The notes below the pieces were generated by a model. That model was not told the DNA's origin and did not search any database. It saw only the letters and a program-made list of their open reading frames with translations. A stretch of 64,000 bases of DNA, taken from contig VFIW01000007.1 in the NCBI GenBank assembly GCA_006386115.1, forward strand, positions 20,456 to 84,455, in the 5' to 3' direction. Below, piece after piece: positions 52,654 to 64,000 of the stretch; the first letter of the stretch is position 1, and each line of letters opens with the position of its first letter. This DNA is from Globisporangium splendens (Eukaryota > Oomycota > Peronosporomycetes > Pythiales > Pythiaceae). A program made the position numbers and the translations under genes.

Positions 52654-55600
52654 ATGGAGCGCAGTCAGACGACTTCGATGGCGGCGACGAGCATGCAGCG
52701 CGACGCGGCGACGCGCCTGCACGCGGACTACAGCGACGAAGAAAGCGAGACCCCGGAGACCGCGGCCAAGCGCCGAGAGGCAGCAGCCGGCAATGTGAAC
52801 TCGAGCGCAATGGATGACGACGAGGACGCCGAGCTCGACGACTTTGCACTCTCCTCGGACGACGAAGATGGCGCGATGTCCGGGAAAGAGCCCGCGCTCG
52901 ACCGCGCCATGATGAACGAACTGCTGCTCGTGTGCTCCAACTTGGGCATGCTGCGTGTCCAGAATGAAGGCGAAGAGCCTGTGCTCATGCGTGGAGAGGA
53001 CTGCGAGGAGTGGATCCACGATCTGCAGCGCGCGATCCGCCGCGACCACGCCAAGCACAAGCTGGTGGCGAAGCAGCTGGGTAAATGGAAGATCCTGCAA
53101 AAGAAGCTGCTGCCGCTGCTGATAAACCATCAGCACGATTGGTATGTGCAACGTGTCACTGTACAGGATACAATACAGACTCTAACCCTCGATTTGCTCG
53201 TATGGTCAGGTCGCTGGTGTTTTCGATCCTCAAGGTGCTCGTGATGCTAACGATGAAGCCAACGAAGGAGTCGACCAACATCGCGCAGCAGCTCAAGTAT
53301 CTTCGAGCGTACAAGTACGCATTCCTGCAGCATGAGATTGTGCCGATCCTCATGACGATCTTGGTGGACCCGCTGTCTCGAAAGGGATCTGCTCGTACGG
53401 CGCAGGTAGGATTTACCTCCTGCGTACAATCATCTCGAAGTATAAAATGCGCTTGATTTTGACCCTTTTTTTTCTCTATCTCCGTCGCCATTGATGATGA
53501 TTAGGACTACCTGAACATGGAATTGGTGCTCACGCTGGTCCGAAATGTGCTGGCGATCCCGAATGAAGATCCTCGGTTCGTCACTTCCACGACGACCTAT
53601 TTAAGCCACTTGCAGGAGGACTTCATCCAAACCCTGCACGAAGAGAACGTGTACGAGATGATTCTTCTCTTTGCTCAGGTAATGAATGATCCACCCACTT
53701 ATGTTATTGTATACGGATGCGGCTAGGCTCACACATCCTATTCTATGCAACTACGAATAGGACATTGAATCTGCTGAGAACCGAGAATGGAATTTGCTCA
53801 TCATGGAGATGATGGATCTGACTCTTGACTGCTCGCATCCGAAAGCAGTCGCTGCGTTCACCAAGCAGCGTCTTACAGCCACATCTAGTGTCGCCAACGC
53901 GGAGCCAAGTCAAACGCCAACTCAGCGACCTGTGCAACCTGTGCGTGCTGAAAGCCTAACGCAAAAGCTCAACAGCGAAAAACTGTCCACCCAGCAGCGT
54001 AATGGCGGCTCACGGCGCCATTCCAACTTTGGTGGCGTGCTGACGCTCGTTGGATCAACTGGACGATCGACGTTGCTAACAAACTTCTCCAAGGCTCCGG
54101 AGGACCAAGTCCCGCAGGCTGCGAAGAAACCGGTCGCTCGTAAGCGAGGCGGACGTCAGCGCGCTGGGGATCCAGTTGCCACTGATATCAGCGAGATCTT
54201 TGGATCGAGAGCCAAAGTGACCGAGTCGGATCAGTACGTTATGCTGCACAAAAGGAATCGGGAAATGGGAGTTGATTCTAACATTGCTGTTGCTTGTTCG
54301 TATATTTTAGGAGTACGATGAGCGTCTTGATGGAAATTTGCGACACCCTCATCTCGAAGTCGTACTTCCAGTTGACCAACTCGTTGAAGAACGAATTCCG
54401 TCGCGGCAGCAGCAAATTGGTCTCGACCGATCGACTGCAGTACTTCCACCTCGTGTGGTTTCTGACGACCTACCACCGTCTCAAAGTGCAAGCACTCAAG
54501 TCGCACTACCGTCATCGATTGAAGGAGCACGAGAAGAAGAAAAACCAACTGCTCCATGACATGGATTTCCAGACACAGCCTCCACCAGCTCCAGAGAAAC
54601 CAAGTTACGACGAAAAGGCGGTGCTGTCGACGCTCGATATGTTTTCGTTCAATTTCATTTTGCAATCGATCGAAACCTATGCTAGCGTGAAGAACTACCA
54701 CGGAATGACGGTGTCAGTGCAATTACTCACGGAGATGATGGCGTACCTGTCGGAGCTGGGAGCTAGTGATGATCCACGTTATCAACGCATTGCAGACTCG
54801 CTGCAGCACAAGATCCTGTACGAACGCGACTTCCTAGATCGTATCCCCGTGCTGCTCAAGACGTGGAGTCCAGGCATTTTCTCGAAGGAGTACGTCGTGG
54901 ACGTTGTCACTCTCAGTCACGTAAGTCATTTTGTTATTGTAGATTTCATGTGCTGATGGAACACCAGGATGAGGTTCTAAGCTCCCTGTTTGTGTCTATG
55001 ACGATTGCAACAGTTGGTGTTCAAAATGCTGGATGCTCAGGGGACCATCAAGGTTCTATCCAGAAGAAAAGCGTACCTGGACAGGTGAGCCTCACCGTCT
55101 CTAGGGCATGATACGTAGCTTCGATATGCTCGCTTTTGCTGTGTTGTTAACGCGCGCATGTTATTTTGAATTTGTAGTAAGAAGAAGAAAAAGAAGAGTG
55201 TTGGCGAGGGCGACGAAGAAGACTCCGACTCGGATGAGGATGAAGAAGAAAGCGAACGGCAAGCACAACTGCTGCTTGAGATGCAGCGTAAAGAAGCCGA
55301 TTTTGATGTGCGAAAGTATTTCCAGAGCATCCTATCGTCGGATACGATCAAGATGTACTGCTTCCTGCTCTCCAGTTATCGTGAAAATAGCGCCAAGGTG
55401 AACCACTACATCCATTCCTTCTTCTACCGAGCCAAGCATTTCAAGATCCAGAAACATGAGGAATGGACGATGCAGCCGCTGCTATTCAACATCCACGTGT
55501 TACTGCTGTTCAACAAGATGCTGCAAGATCCGCTGGTTCAGAAACAGTCCGAGTTCAAGAGTTTCCTGGACTTCATCCGCGGTGTTGTGCGAGATTTTTT

Positions 55601-57140
55601 CACACTAGCCGAGAAAAATCATTTGCTCTTTGTCGAAGCGTTGCTGCGCCAGCCGTATGCGGCGAAAACCGCGATGCTGCTGCAACGAAACTACGAACCA
55701 CTTGATACGATGACGAAATCCCGCTCTGAGGCAGTTGCGCTTGGTAGGGAGAAACAGATTGCGCTCATCAACGAAGTGCGTCGTCAGAAGAAGGCCATTG
55801 ACGCCGAAGAGCTGGAAGGCGAGGAAGAATTCCAGTTTATTCTGCAGCCTTCCGATTTCCAGTCGTCGTCACTTGTCGCTGCTGACAAGGCGAATAAGAG
55901 TCAAGACGACGAAGACTCTGGTAGCGAGAAAGAGGTTGGTTTGGGTGAGCCAAATGCACCAACGCCGTCGAAAAAGTCTCCTGCCAAAAGCAGTGCGAGT
56001 GCAGCAGCAGCTAAGAGGAAAATGAAGGTCGCTTCGGAGCGCGCCAAGAACTGGACCAAGGTGGAAGATCGGTACCTGGAAAAGATGTTCATGAAGTACC
56101 GCCACCTTCCATCGGTGTACGAAGTCATTTCGTATGAAGACATGTTTCAGGATCGCGACCGAACGGCTGAACAGATTGAGCGTCGTGTCAAGTACTTGAA
56201 ATTGCATCGAAAGACGCACGATTCGTCGGATGAGGACGAAAAGAGTGACGGAGACGACGACGAAGACAAGAGAAAGAAATCGGACGATGAAGGAAACGAG
56301 AACTCCGATTTGGATTTGGAGAAGGAACTCACAGCGAGACCAGCACCTTCCGAAGAATCGTCTCGTCTACGGAGAAGACTTCGTCGCGTCACGACTCTCA
56401 GTGATGACTCGGAGAGTGATGATGACTTACTGGGTGGAGGCGCCCCAAAGCAAACCTCTCCGCGTGACGAGTTGACTGCTTCACCAACTCCAGCACGTGC
56501 AAACGGTCCAGAAGACAAAGCCAATTCGCGAGACTCTTCTGGTCTTTCGAACGATTTGGAAGAGACTGAAGAGTTACAAGACGACTCGGGAGCAACGACG
56601 ACCGATGATCCAACATCCCATGCACAGGAGGACGATGCTGGTGAAAAGGATACCCAAGTCATCAATAATGAGACAACGGAAGAGCAAGCCGATGCTTCAA
56701 TGAGCGAGGATCTGACGCGCGAGATCAGTCAAGAGGACACTGAAATGATCGATGAAAGCGCTGTAACTCCGATTGACTATGAGGATGATACTCAGCTGAT
56801 TGACGGAGAAACTGAGCCCATGGATGATGATGCGCCAGCTGTAAGCACTGAAGTGGGCGAAGTTGAAAATTCCTCGGTACTTGTAGCTCTCGAAACAGCT
56901 GGTGCGGATACTGAAACGCAGAGTATTGAGGAATCGGTCGATGCTGAAATGACGGAAGCGACTGATGTCCAAGAGGATACGTCGGTGGATGCAGAGCCAA
57001 CGGAGCCAACTTCCAACAAACGCCGTCGAGACGGCGATGAGGAACTCCACGACGACCTCGTAATGAGCACTTCTCCTCAGCCGAAGGTTGCTCGCACGGC
57101 ATCACTAGAAGACAATGCGCCTCCAGCAGAAGAGGATTGA
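52654..57140 (+). CDS. TIM: Timeless / Tof1 / Swi1 replication-fork protection protein
   Basis: Exons 52654-53141, 53210-53405, 53505-53678, 53761-54233, 54311-54920, 55014-55084, 55178-57140 (1,324 aa). The TIMELESS N-domain is clear: MNELLLVCSNLGMLRV, LGKWKILQKKLLPLLINHQHDW, LVFSILKVLVMLTMKPT, YKYAFLQHEIVPILMTIL. The middle part has FRRGSSKLVSTDRLQYFHLVWFLTTYHR and FNFILQSIETYASVKNY. The later MQPLLFNIHVLLLFNKML also fits. A Myb-like KNWTKVEDRYLEKMFMKY precedes a 300-residue acidic tail. Timeless works with Tipin at replication forks for checkpoint signalling and cohesion. No circadian role is implied. Confidence 0.93.
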
Positions 57141-57283
57141 GCAGCCGCTTGTCCCTAATAATACTATGTCTCCCTTTTATAAAAGCACGTCTCACTGTCG
57201 ACAAAAGACAGCATTGTTGTGATGCGCATTGTGCAAGCGGACTCGATTATTATGTTTCGTATTTAGTACGACTGCGTCTCTAT

Positions 57284-57768
57284 TTATCTGGCGATGGTCT
57301 CGCCGACCAGCTTCGCGGCGTCCTTCAGCGACTTGAGCTTCTCCTGCTGCTCGTCGTCCAGCAGCGCCTTCTCTTCTGTCGACAGCTCCTTCCCAAACTG
57401 CCCACAACACACAAACACAGCAAGTCAGTCGTGAATGTCTAACTAGCATATGAATCAACAGGATATGCCACAACAACAACAAGAGGCAACATACGGTGTC
57501 CTGCTTCTGGCTCATGAACGCCTCGTACTGCTGCCACTCCTTCATGAACAGCGGCACGAACTTTGGCGCCGCGTCCTTGTGGCGCTTGAACTCATCGCTG
57601 TCGGACATCATTAGCACAAATCATATACCCGCACACAGCCACACAAGTGCAGAGACACACTTACCGGACATACTGGTCGCCGAGGATGCGCATGTGCGGC
57701 GCCAGTTTCTTCTTGTGCAGCGTCAGGATGCGGCGGTAGAGCCGCAGCGCCTCACCTCGCTGCGCCAT
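57284..57768 (-). CDS. SDHAF3: SDHAF3 (ACN9), LYR-type succinate dehydrogenase assembly factor
   Basis: Exons 57768-57665, 57597-57495, 57397-57284 (106 aa). [35 protein letters not shown] is the SDHAF3 signature (LYR motif LYRR, GDQYV, DEFKRHK; given here in parts). MKEWQQYEAFMSQ completes the three-helix LYR fold. These proteins reside in the mitochondrial matrix and protect the iron-sulfur subunit SDHB during complex II assembly. The C-terminal exon adds a Lys/Glu-rich helix ending ETIAR. Confidence 0.9.
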
Positions 57769-58081
57769 GCTGCTCAATTGTGTTGTTCACAATTCGTGTG
57801 GTGCTGTTCAACTGGTCAGTCGTTACGAACCATAGCATCTCTGTTCGTATCACATGTATCCGATGCACCCATGACGATTCTATCGGTTATGTGGTGGATC
57901 TACAATTAGCTGGGAAAATAACCCACGCTCGCTCGTCGCAAATCAGCAGACGAAAAGCTCCTAAGCGATTGCGGCGGCGCGTGGGTGCGACTCACGCCTG
58001 TTCCTCCGGCTTCCTCGTCCTCCCCCTCCGTCCCTACTGCCATTCGCCATCTCTCTGTCTGCAGCTCCACGTGTAGCAGCC
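57769..58081. promoter_or_regulatory. Divergent promoter region, SDHAF3 / RGS-DENN gene
   Basis: 313 bases between the two divergent starts. No gene supported. Contains the ATTCGTGTGGTGC...CATAGCATCTC stretch without known motif. Confidence 0.35.
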
Positions 58082-61000
58082 ATGCGCGCCATCAGCTTCG
58101 CCAACAACGTCAGTCTCGACGCGTGGCTCTTCGGTGAGGAGAAACCGAGTGAGCCCTCCCCGCCGCCGTCGCGACCGGCGCGCAAGGGCTCGGCGGCACC
58201 CAAGCCCGTGATTGTGCCTGTGGTGAAACAGGTGAGTGGAGGCGGTGATGATGCTCCTGGCAATGATGTCGTGCGCGCCAACTCGCTCCCGATCAACCGG
58301 ACGACACAGCAGCAGCAGCGTCCCAAGAAAGCGTCATTTTTATCACCAGGACGCGCATCGCCTACTGTGGGATCATCTCAGACCAGCAAAGGTGGTAATA
58401 ACGTGAATGCCAACAGCAAAGGCAACAATGGCGCGCAGAATTCGGACCTGCCGTCGTACCCGTTCCCCGTGAGCTCGAAGCTGCGCAAACTGTTCCGTCC
58501 GAACCGCTTGCAGTGGAACAAACACCGTCCGGCGGCCATGTCGGACGAGAAGCGGCAGCAGCAGTTGCTGGGCATCTCTGCTGGGTCGTTCCAGCGACTG
58601 CAGGGCCACGTGCCGTTCACGCTGAAGGAGATCGTCAAAGACCCCAAGAAGCTCCCGTACTTGCTGCAATGGCTCTCCACAGACGACCTCACCGAAGTCG
58701 CCAACACTAAATACCACCAGGTGCTGCTGTTCCTGCTGGAGATTGAGCAACTGCATCTCGTGCCGGAGGAAAAGCGCCACGAGCAGGCGCTCAAGATCTG
58801 GAACAAGTACATCGACAACACGTCCGAGTTCCAGATCTCCACGACGCTTGAGCTCACCGTCGAGCTGGAGCAGCTCGTGCGCAACAACATCAACAACAAC
58901 AGCACGGCCCAAGATGGTTTCTTTCCCATACAGAAGCTCGCGTACATGCGTCTCACGCGAGAAGAGATGCCGCGTTTCCTGAAAAGCTCCGAGTACCTAC
59001 AGATGTTGATTGAGACAGAGAACGACACCGAGTCCGTCCCGATGGAGAGAATACTGGAGGTAAGTTGGGCTATTTCCGCTACGTGACTCATGATCTTTTG
59101 AGTGATCCAGGTCTAGTAGCGCTGACAAATTTGTGTCCCTACTCTATATTTTCAGCAACCGAGAGCAGCGCACTACTTTTTGCTGTTCCTCATGCAAAGT
59201 CGCCAGCATTTCGAGCTCTACTTCTGGCTGCACGTCGAGTACGTGCTGAAGCCGCTGCTGGACAGCGAGAACTATGCTTTGTTCTGGAAACTGTCTCGAG
59301 TATTACTACAAAAAGCGCAAAACGACTCACAGGCTATCACGTTAATGACCAAGAATGACTTGATGCAGGCAGTCGAGACCAAGAAATTCGACGAGAAACT
59401 GCAACCGCCACAACCCGTGGCGAAAGCGCTCTTCAACAAAGCACAGCAAGAGATCTTCGTGATGCTTCGATCGTCCTGGTTTGATCGCTTCATGAAGAGC
59501 AATTTGTATAAAGTGGCGCTCAAGGACTCACTGATCCATTTGGAACGTGAAGAATCCAAAGAAGACTCGCCACCAAAGCTACTCTCTCGGTCGTTCACGG
59601 CGCTGGAGTACGCCACTCGGCTCCAGGGAACAACCGAGGAAGAAGACGACGAGTCCGACGACGCAGAGGGGACTAATTTCTCGAAAGATGGGTTGCCGAG
59701 CACCGACGAAACTGCAGACACCAAGAGCAGTCTGGCAAGTGACAGCAAAGGAGATCACGAGAGCGACAGCGATGGAAGTGACTTGAGCCACCAGAGCTCC
59801 GATGATAGTGATGACTCTGATTTTGGGACGAAAATGATTTTGAATCTAGAAAGTATCATCCGGCTGACGAATCTTCCAGACGGGCTGCAGGTGCACTATC
59901 GTCCGCACTACGAAGCACCGAACAACAACCTTCTGGATGGAAGTGAGGATATGGACGTGGCTGTCGATATGGTGCTCACGTTTGCAACGTTCGTGGAGAA
60001 GCATGAAGGAAGCGAAGCTGCGGGGACGCTCATGGTGATGCCGGTTCCGAATCCGCTGAAGAGCGCAGCCACAGGTCAAGATGCAGCCGACGAGGACGAT
60101 ATCCGCAATCGCGTGAAAGCGTTTTTGGTGCCTGACGGCCGCATCCTCATCAAGCAGACACCAAACGAGCCGCGGCCCGACGACATTCTGTTCCCGTTCC
60201 AGCAAAGCGGTCGAAACGGGTTTCTCTTTGGGTCCGTGTACCTCACGTACGAGCCGGTGGTGATCGGAACGGACAACAAAAAGATGTATGTTGCGAAGGG
60301 TATCTGCGTGCTCTCAAGTCTGCCGCTCGTGCGCACGCTGCGCAACTTGGTGGAGAACCACGTCGTGACAGCAGCGGATACCTCCGACATTTTCAATCAC
60401 GACAGGTTGACGGCACTCTTCCGTGCGGATGTGAAGGCGAATTCGCCCAAGTCGGCTCTGAATAGCACGCTCGCAACCCATGCGTCGAAACTTGCGCGCC
60501 GATACAGCAGTGTTCTGAACCTCCCACTAAGCATCTTGGACTCGCGCGTGGATGTGTCGGTGAAGCCTCTCTTTGACCAGTTTGGCAGCGCCTTGGTGCT
60601 GCAGATCCTCGGAAGCGCGCTACTGGAATGCAGTGTCGTGCTGGTCTCCAGCCAGTACACACTGCTGACCGAGTGCGCCGAGGCGATTCGCGTGCTCTTG
60701 CGTCCGTTCTCGTGGTGCCATGTGTATGCGCCTGTGCTTCCGAAGCCGCTGCTGTCGTACCTACAATGTCCCACGCCGATTCTCGTTGGCGTGCACAGCG
60801 ATTATGCGTCTCGCGACGATCTGCCGACGTCAGGTTTTTACTTGGTAGCCGATATGGATCGCCGCACGGTCGAGTATGTCGGTGAGCAGAGAGTGTCCTG
60901 GCGCAACCTGGGACTTCGCGACGACCGCACGGATTCCATTTTCCTGCCACGCGCGTTTGAGACCGCGAAACGCGAACTCGACTGTGTTCTTGCGCCGAAA

Positions 61001-61393
61001 CGACATCATTACGATCGCATCAGAGGAAACTCGGTCAGTGTCAGCAGCGCATCGGAAGCGAACTTTGCTGGGGATCAGATACGACTCATCTGTCTCGAGC
61101 TCTTCTCGGGGCTGCTCGAGGGCCACACGAACGCGTGTCTGGCCGTGGGCGACACGAAGGAGTCGGTCGTGATCTTCGACGAGACGCAGTTCCTGTCGAC
61201 CCGCGACCCCGTCGACGAGATGTTTTACCAGGCGCTCATGCGCACGCAGTGCTTCTCGGAGATCATCAGCGCTCACAGCATCGACAGAGGCACAAGGGAG
61301 TCGAGTGAGGACGACGGACTACTGCATGGTCGTGCTGCTGGGAAAGGAGATGCGCACGACGATGAGGGCGAGGACGAAGAAGGCGTGATTTAA
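58082..61393 (+). CDS. RGS-RGS-DENN domain protein
   Basis: Exons 58082-59059 and 59156-61393 (1,071 aa). Pro/Asn-rich N-terminus. RGS domain 1 (about 165-315) runs from FTLKEIVKDPKKLPYLLQWL to PRFLKSSEYLQMLI with ALKIWNKYIDN between. RGS domain 2 (about 327-450) has FLLFLMQSRQHFELYFWLHV and ALFNKAQQEIFVMLRSSW, FDRFMKSNLYKVALKD. An acidic linker leads to a DENN module: uDENN-like GFLFGSVYLTYEPVVI, cDENN QFGSALVLQILGSALLECSV, PFSWCHVYAPVLPKPLLSYL (family hallmark) and a dDENN end FYQALMRTQCFSEII. RGS domains accelerate G-alpha GTP hydrolysis; DENN domains are Rab exchange factors. The combination would couple G-protein signalling to vesicle traffic. Confidence 0.85.
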
Positions 61394-61543
61394 ATTAATC
61401 CCTCCACCGTAAAACTAAGTTTTCAACAAAAATGTGCAAGCTGTCTGGTTGTCACTCCTTCCCTGACGAGTTGTCGAAAACGTAAGATAAGGCTTGGGCA
61501 ACTTCACTAACTCCCTGCATTTTCTGTGCAATTTTGCGGGCGC

Positions 61544-63380
61544 TCATGCCGCAGTCTCGCCTTTGGTTTCTCCATCACCTTTGCGCGCATTCTTCTGAGG
61601 CGGCTTCTTTTCTTTGCGACTCGCCGTTTTGGGTTGCTGCTGGGCATCACCAGTGCTCTGAGCGTTTGCCGACTCGCCCAGGTTTGCCGACTGCTTGGGC
61701 ACGTACTTTTGCGCAGGTCTGGCGCTAGTCTCAGCGCGTCCAGGCGCGCGTTTTGACTCGCTGGCTTTGCTGCTTTTTCCACCATTACCAGCGGCCGCAG
61801 GTTGTGGTTTTGCTGCTTTCTCGGAAATCTTTGCTTCACTTTGAGACTCCGATTGCGTTTTCGGGTCCTCTTGCTCGCTGGAGCGCTTCGGAGCCACCTT
61901 TCTGCCAGTCTTGCCTGATTTCACCTTGGTCTTCTCCGTTGCGTCTTTCAGAATATCGCGCGATTTCTTTGACTTTCCCACTGTCGCCTCAGTAGCGTCC
62001 GTCACAGTCGCTTTCACATGTTGCTGGAAAGGTTTGTCGCTGTTCTCGGATTGCTTTTTGCCAGACTTTGCGGCGGTCTTGGTCTTGGACGCAGTCGGTG
62101 CTGATTCCTTGCGAGACTGACGATCTTGGTCCAGTCGCAAAGACGCGGGAGGCGGAGGAGGCATGACCAAAGCCGCAGTTCCTTGCAAAAAGCTGGGGAC
62201 AAACTCTTTTGATTCCACACGAAGCTGCGTCTTCGGCTTTTCTTCTCCGAAAGCATGTTGATCTGCCGCGTTGTCCTGCGCTTTCGGTGGCTGCGGCTTC
62301 GTCTGCTTCTCGTTGGGTTTCTTTTGCTTCGCGCTTGATGCGCCTGCATTCGATGAGGTCGCTTCTTTTCGGTCTTTTGATCCTGCCCCTGCTGTTCCAG
62401 CCTTCTTCGCGTCACTCTTATTCTTTGTATTCTTGTTGTCGGCGTCCTTCCTTTTAGGGGCTTTTGTGGTTCGTCCCCTTTACCAGCCTTTGGCTTGGCC
62501 GCTGGTGGCGCTTGCTTGGCTGGTTTCTCAGTTCTCGCTTTTCCACCGCTCGTGCCAACTTTCTGTCATTTTTGCGATCAAATTAACGGAGTCAGGTTAG
62601 AAGCACCATCGTCACGACAATGTGAGGGAAAGTTACACATGGAGGAACCTTTTTTGACACGACGAACTCGGTGAAAGACGGCGGCGGATCGGCTTGATCC
62701 GCACCAGAGATGCGCTTCTTCTCTTTCAACTCCTATCGCAAAGGCCAGTGCAATCGTGTAAATGCGGTATCAATACAGAATCAAGCTCATTGCGTACCTT
62801 GTTCGCTTTCCAAGATGTGAACAGTTCGTACACTTTGCCACCCAGCACCGCGCAATTCTTGCCGTTGAGCAGGAGTTTCCCATTGCGAACGGGACAGTCC
62901 TGGACACGCACTTTCGTTCCTGGCGCGAGCGTCACGCTGTTTCGATCCGCATTAACAAGTCCCGTCAGTATTGCTAACACAATGGCAGCCGCATAGTCCA
63001 CATGGGGTCGCCCAATGCGCAGATAAGAAAGCATGATACCTGAGTTGCGGCACCGAACTCACTTCAAGCGCCGTGACCTTCTGCGTGCCGTCGGTCAGGC
63101 GCAGTTGCAGCAGCTGCGGGTGCAGCCCCGGCGTGCTCTGGCGCGCGCTCGGCTGCGCGATGTTGTGCACACTGAGCAGCTGCAGACACACGGCTCCGTC
63201 GACAGACGTGGCCGTGTGGAAGTCGCTGCGCAGCGCTGGCGTGCCAAAGCGGCGCAGGTCGCAGTTGAGCATCTCTTCGTAGAGCGCGCGGACGTCGCCG
63301 TCGTGGAACTCGTCGAAGAACTTGTCGCTCAGGTGGAAGCCCTGTGCACGGAGTTCCTGCGCCGCCGTCGCCATCGCCAT
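61544..63380 (-). CDS. TDRD3/RMI1-like OB-fold protein with Lys-rich tail (frame break)
   Basis: Exons 63380-63040, 62936-62798, 62732-62649, 62562-61544. The N-terminal 160 residues match the RMI1_N/TDRD3 OB fold: LYEEMLNCDLRRFGTPALR, AVCLQLLSVHNIAQPS, LLQLRLTDGTQKVTALEVSSVPQL then VTLAPGTKVRVQD and GKLLLNGKNCAVLGGKVYELF. TDRD3 and RMI1 bind topoisomerase III enzymes. No Tudor domain is seen. The tail is Lys/Ala/Ser/Gln-rich and includes LRVESKEFVP, close to a PAM2 (MLLE-binding) motif. The frame before and after about 62450-62485 differs by one base, next to AAAA/GGGG/CCCC runs, so a missing base is likely. Up to about 600 aa if continuous. Confidence 0.75.
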
Positions 63381-63854
63381 CTATGCTGCTACAATTAGAG
63401 AGACTGGGTTCGGCTGCTACCGGTTTTAAAAGAGAATGGTGAAACAAACTCGTTATCTTATATACGTAAGATCCGAAAATAATACTAGGCACGAACGCAA
63501 GTACAACCTTCTTTCGATATAAGAGCATTGCACAAAACGTCGCCTCAAGTCATTATCTTTAAATAAGAGCTCTCATTATAACCATTTCCAGATACAGCGG
63601 GCGTACTCTCCTGTCTTCGCCACGAAGACAGCAATCAGCGGCATTCACACAACTGCCCGCAGTTTCCACAGGCAGTGCGCACGTTCGTGCGAAGTCATCC
63701 GCCCCTCAAAGAGACTTGATCCAAGATCGCACAGGAGAGAGCAAAAGATGGCGAAGCGGCTGGGGGCAGTAGATAGCACGGCCATGCTTCCAGAATGCTC
63801 CCTCGTCATAAGCAACATGATGGACCAGAGTATGTGTGTCTACCACAAAGCAAG
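63381..63854. other. Intergenic region before right-edge ORF
   Basis: No supported gene. Contains the TDRD3-like promoter on its left side. Confidence 0.4.
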
Positions 63855-64000
63855 ATGCGTCTGCGCGTGTCAAGTTTGATCGGTTTCTCGCATGGCGCGT
63901 GCATGCGTGGGAGAAAGAGCGGCCACCGCAACTCGGCGCGTGGTGGCGGCGGTGGTGGTGGCAGCGGTGGTGGCGGCAGTGGTGGCGGCAGTGGTGGCGG
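63855..64000 (+). CDS. Gly/Ser-rich ORF, 5' part only (runs off right edge)
   Basis: Open from an ATG at 63855 (or 63903, MRGRKSGHRNSAR) to the window end. After the basic start it becomes a GGTGGC-type repeat encoding Gly-Ser runs. Could be a Gly-rich RNA-binding or fibrillarin-like start, or just a microsatellite in non-coding DNA. Too short to decide. Confidence 0.25.
   Translation, partial: MRLRVSSLIGFSHGACMRGRKSGHRNSARGGGGGGGSGGGGSGGGSGG
63940..64000. repeat. GGTGGC / GGCAGT microsatellite
   Basis: Trinucleotide-pattern repeat (ggtggcggcagtggtggc...) at the right edge, continuing beyond the window. Confidence 0.8.

Noticed and set aside
62450..62485. Micro-intron explaining the TDRD3-like frame break
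   Set aside because: The only GT...AG pair spans 33 nt, is a multiple of three and so would not change frame.

Overview
This window is nuclear DNA of a compact, intron-bearing eukaryote. The gene set points to a stramenopile, most likely an oomycete (Phytophthora/Pythium type): genes on both strands every 1-4 kb, introns mostly 50-150 nt, and families such as an anoctamin, a CLC channel, a sphingomyelin-synthase-like enzyme, PRC2 EED, CAF-1 p60, UPF3 and Timeless. I placed 56 introns by reading-frame continuity. Nineteen of their donors are GTACGT or GTGCGT and only six are GTAAGT. Species assignment is inference; there is no rRNA or other marker here.

Layout. 1-5 kb is repeat-like: the 5' part of an unknown minus-strand ORF runs off the left edge, followed by a 5'-truncated LINE (reverse transcriptase plus RNase H, minus strand) inside a perfect 15-bp target-site duplication. 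5-11 kb: UPF3 (+), a RAB28-like GTPase (+), a PD-(D/E)XK nuclease-like gene (-) and a helical, possibly myristoylated protein (-). 11-25 kb: a full ABCC transporter (-), a seven-TM protein (+), an anoctamin with a C-terminal C2 domain (-) and, divergent from it, a C2-like/coiled-coil protein (+). 25-37 kb: EED (+), COX19 (-) divergent from a membrane-anchored GNAT (+), a sphingomyelin/IPC synthase-like enzyme (-), CAF-1 p60 (+), a small membrane protein (-), a p24 cargo receptor (+) and an organellar tyrosyl-tRNA synthetase (+). 37-48 kb: a myristoyl/EF-hand-like/CBS gene (-), a MATE transporter with frame breaks (+), ZCCHC10 (+), proteasome subunit beta-7/PSMB4 (-) divergent from calnexin (+), and a GMC oxidoreductase (-). 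48-64 kb: a CLC channel (+), a zinc-ribbon/PDZ-like protein (-), Timeless (+), SDHAF3 (-), an RGS-RGS-DENN protein (+), a TDRD3/RMI1-like protein (-), and the start of a Gly-rich ORF at the right edge.

Functional themes. Chromatin and replication: EED, CAF-1 p60, Timeless, TDRD3/RMI1-like. Mitochondrial assembly: COX19, SDHAF3, TyrRS. Secretory quality control: calnexin, p24, proteasome. Membrane lipid and ion handling: anoctamin, CLC, sphingomyelin-synthase-like, ABCC, MATE. There are no operons; several divergent pairs share short upstream regions. At least four coding breaks are explained by one missing base at or next to a homopolymer (LINE, MATE twice, TDRD3-like), which suggests residual assembly errors or, for the LINE, decay. 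The most unusual gene is the RGS-RGS-DENN fusion, which would join G-alpha regulation to Rab activation in one polypeptide. I found no tRNA, rRNA, CRISPR or prokaryotic-type element.
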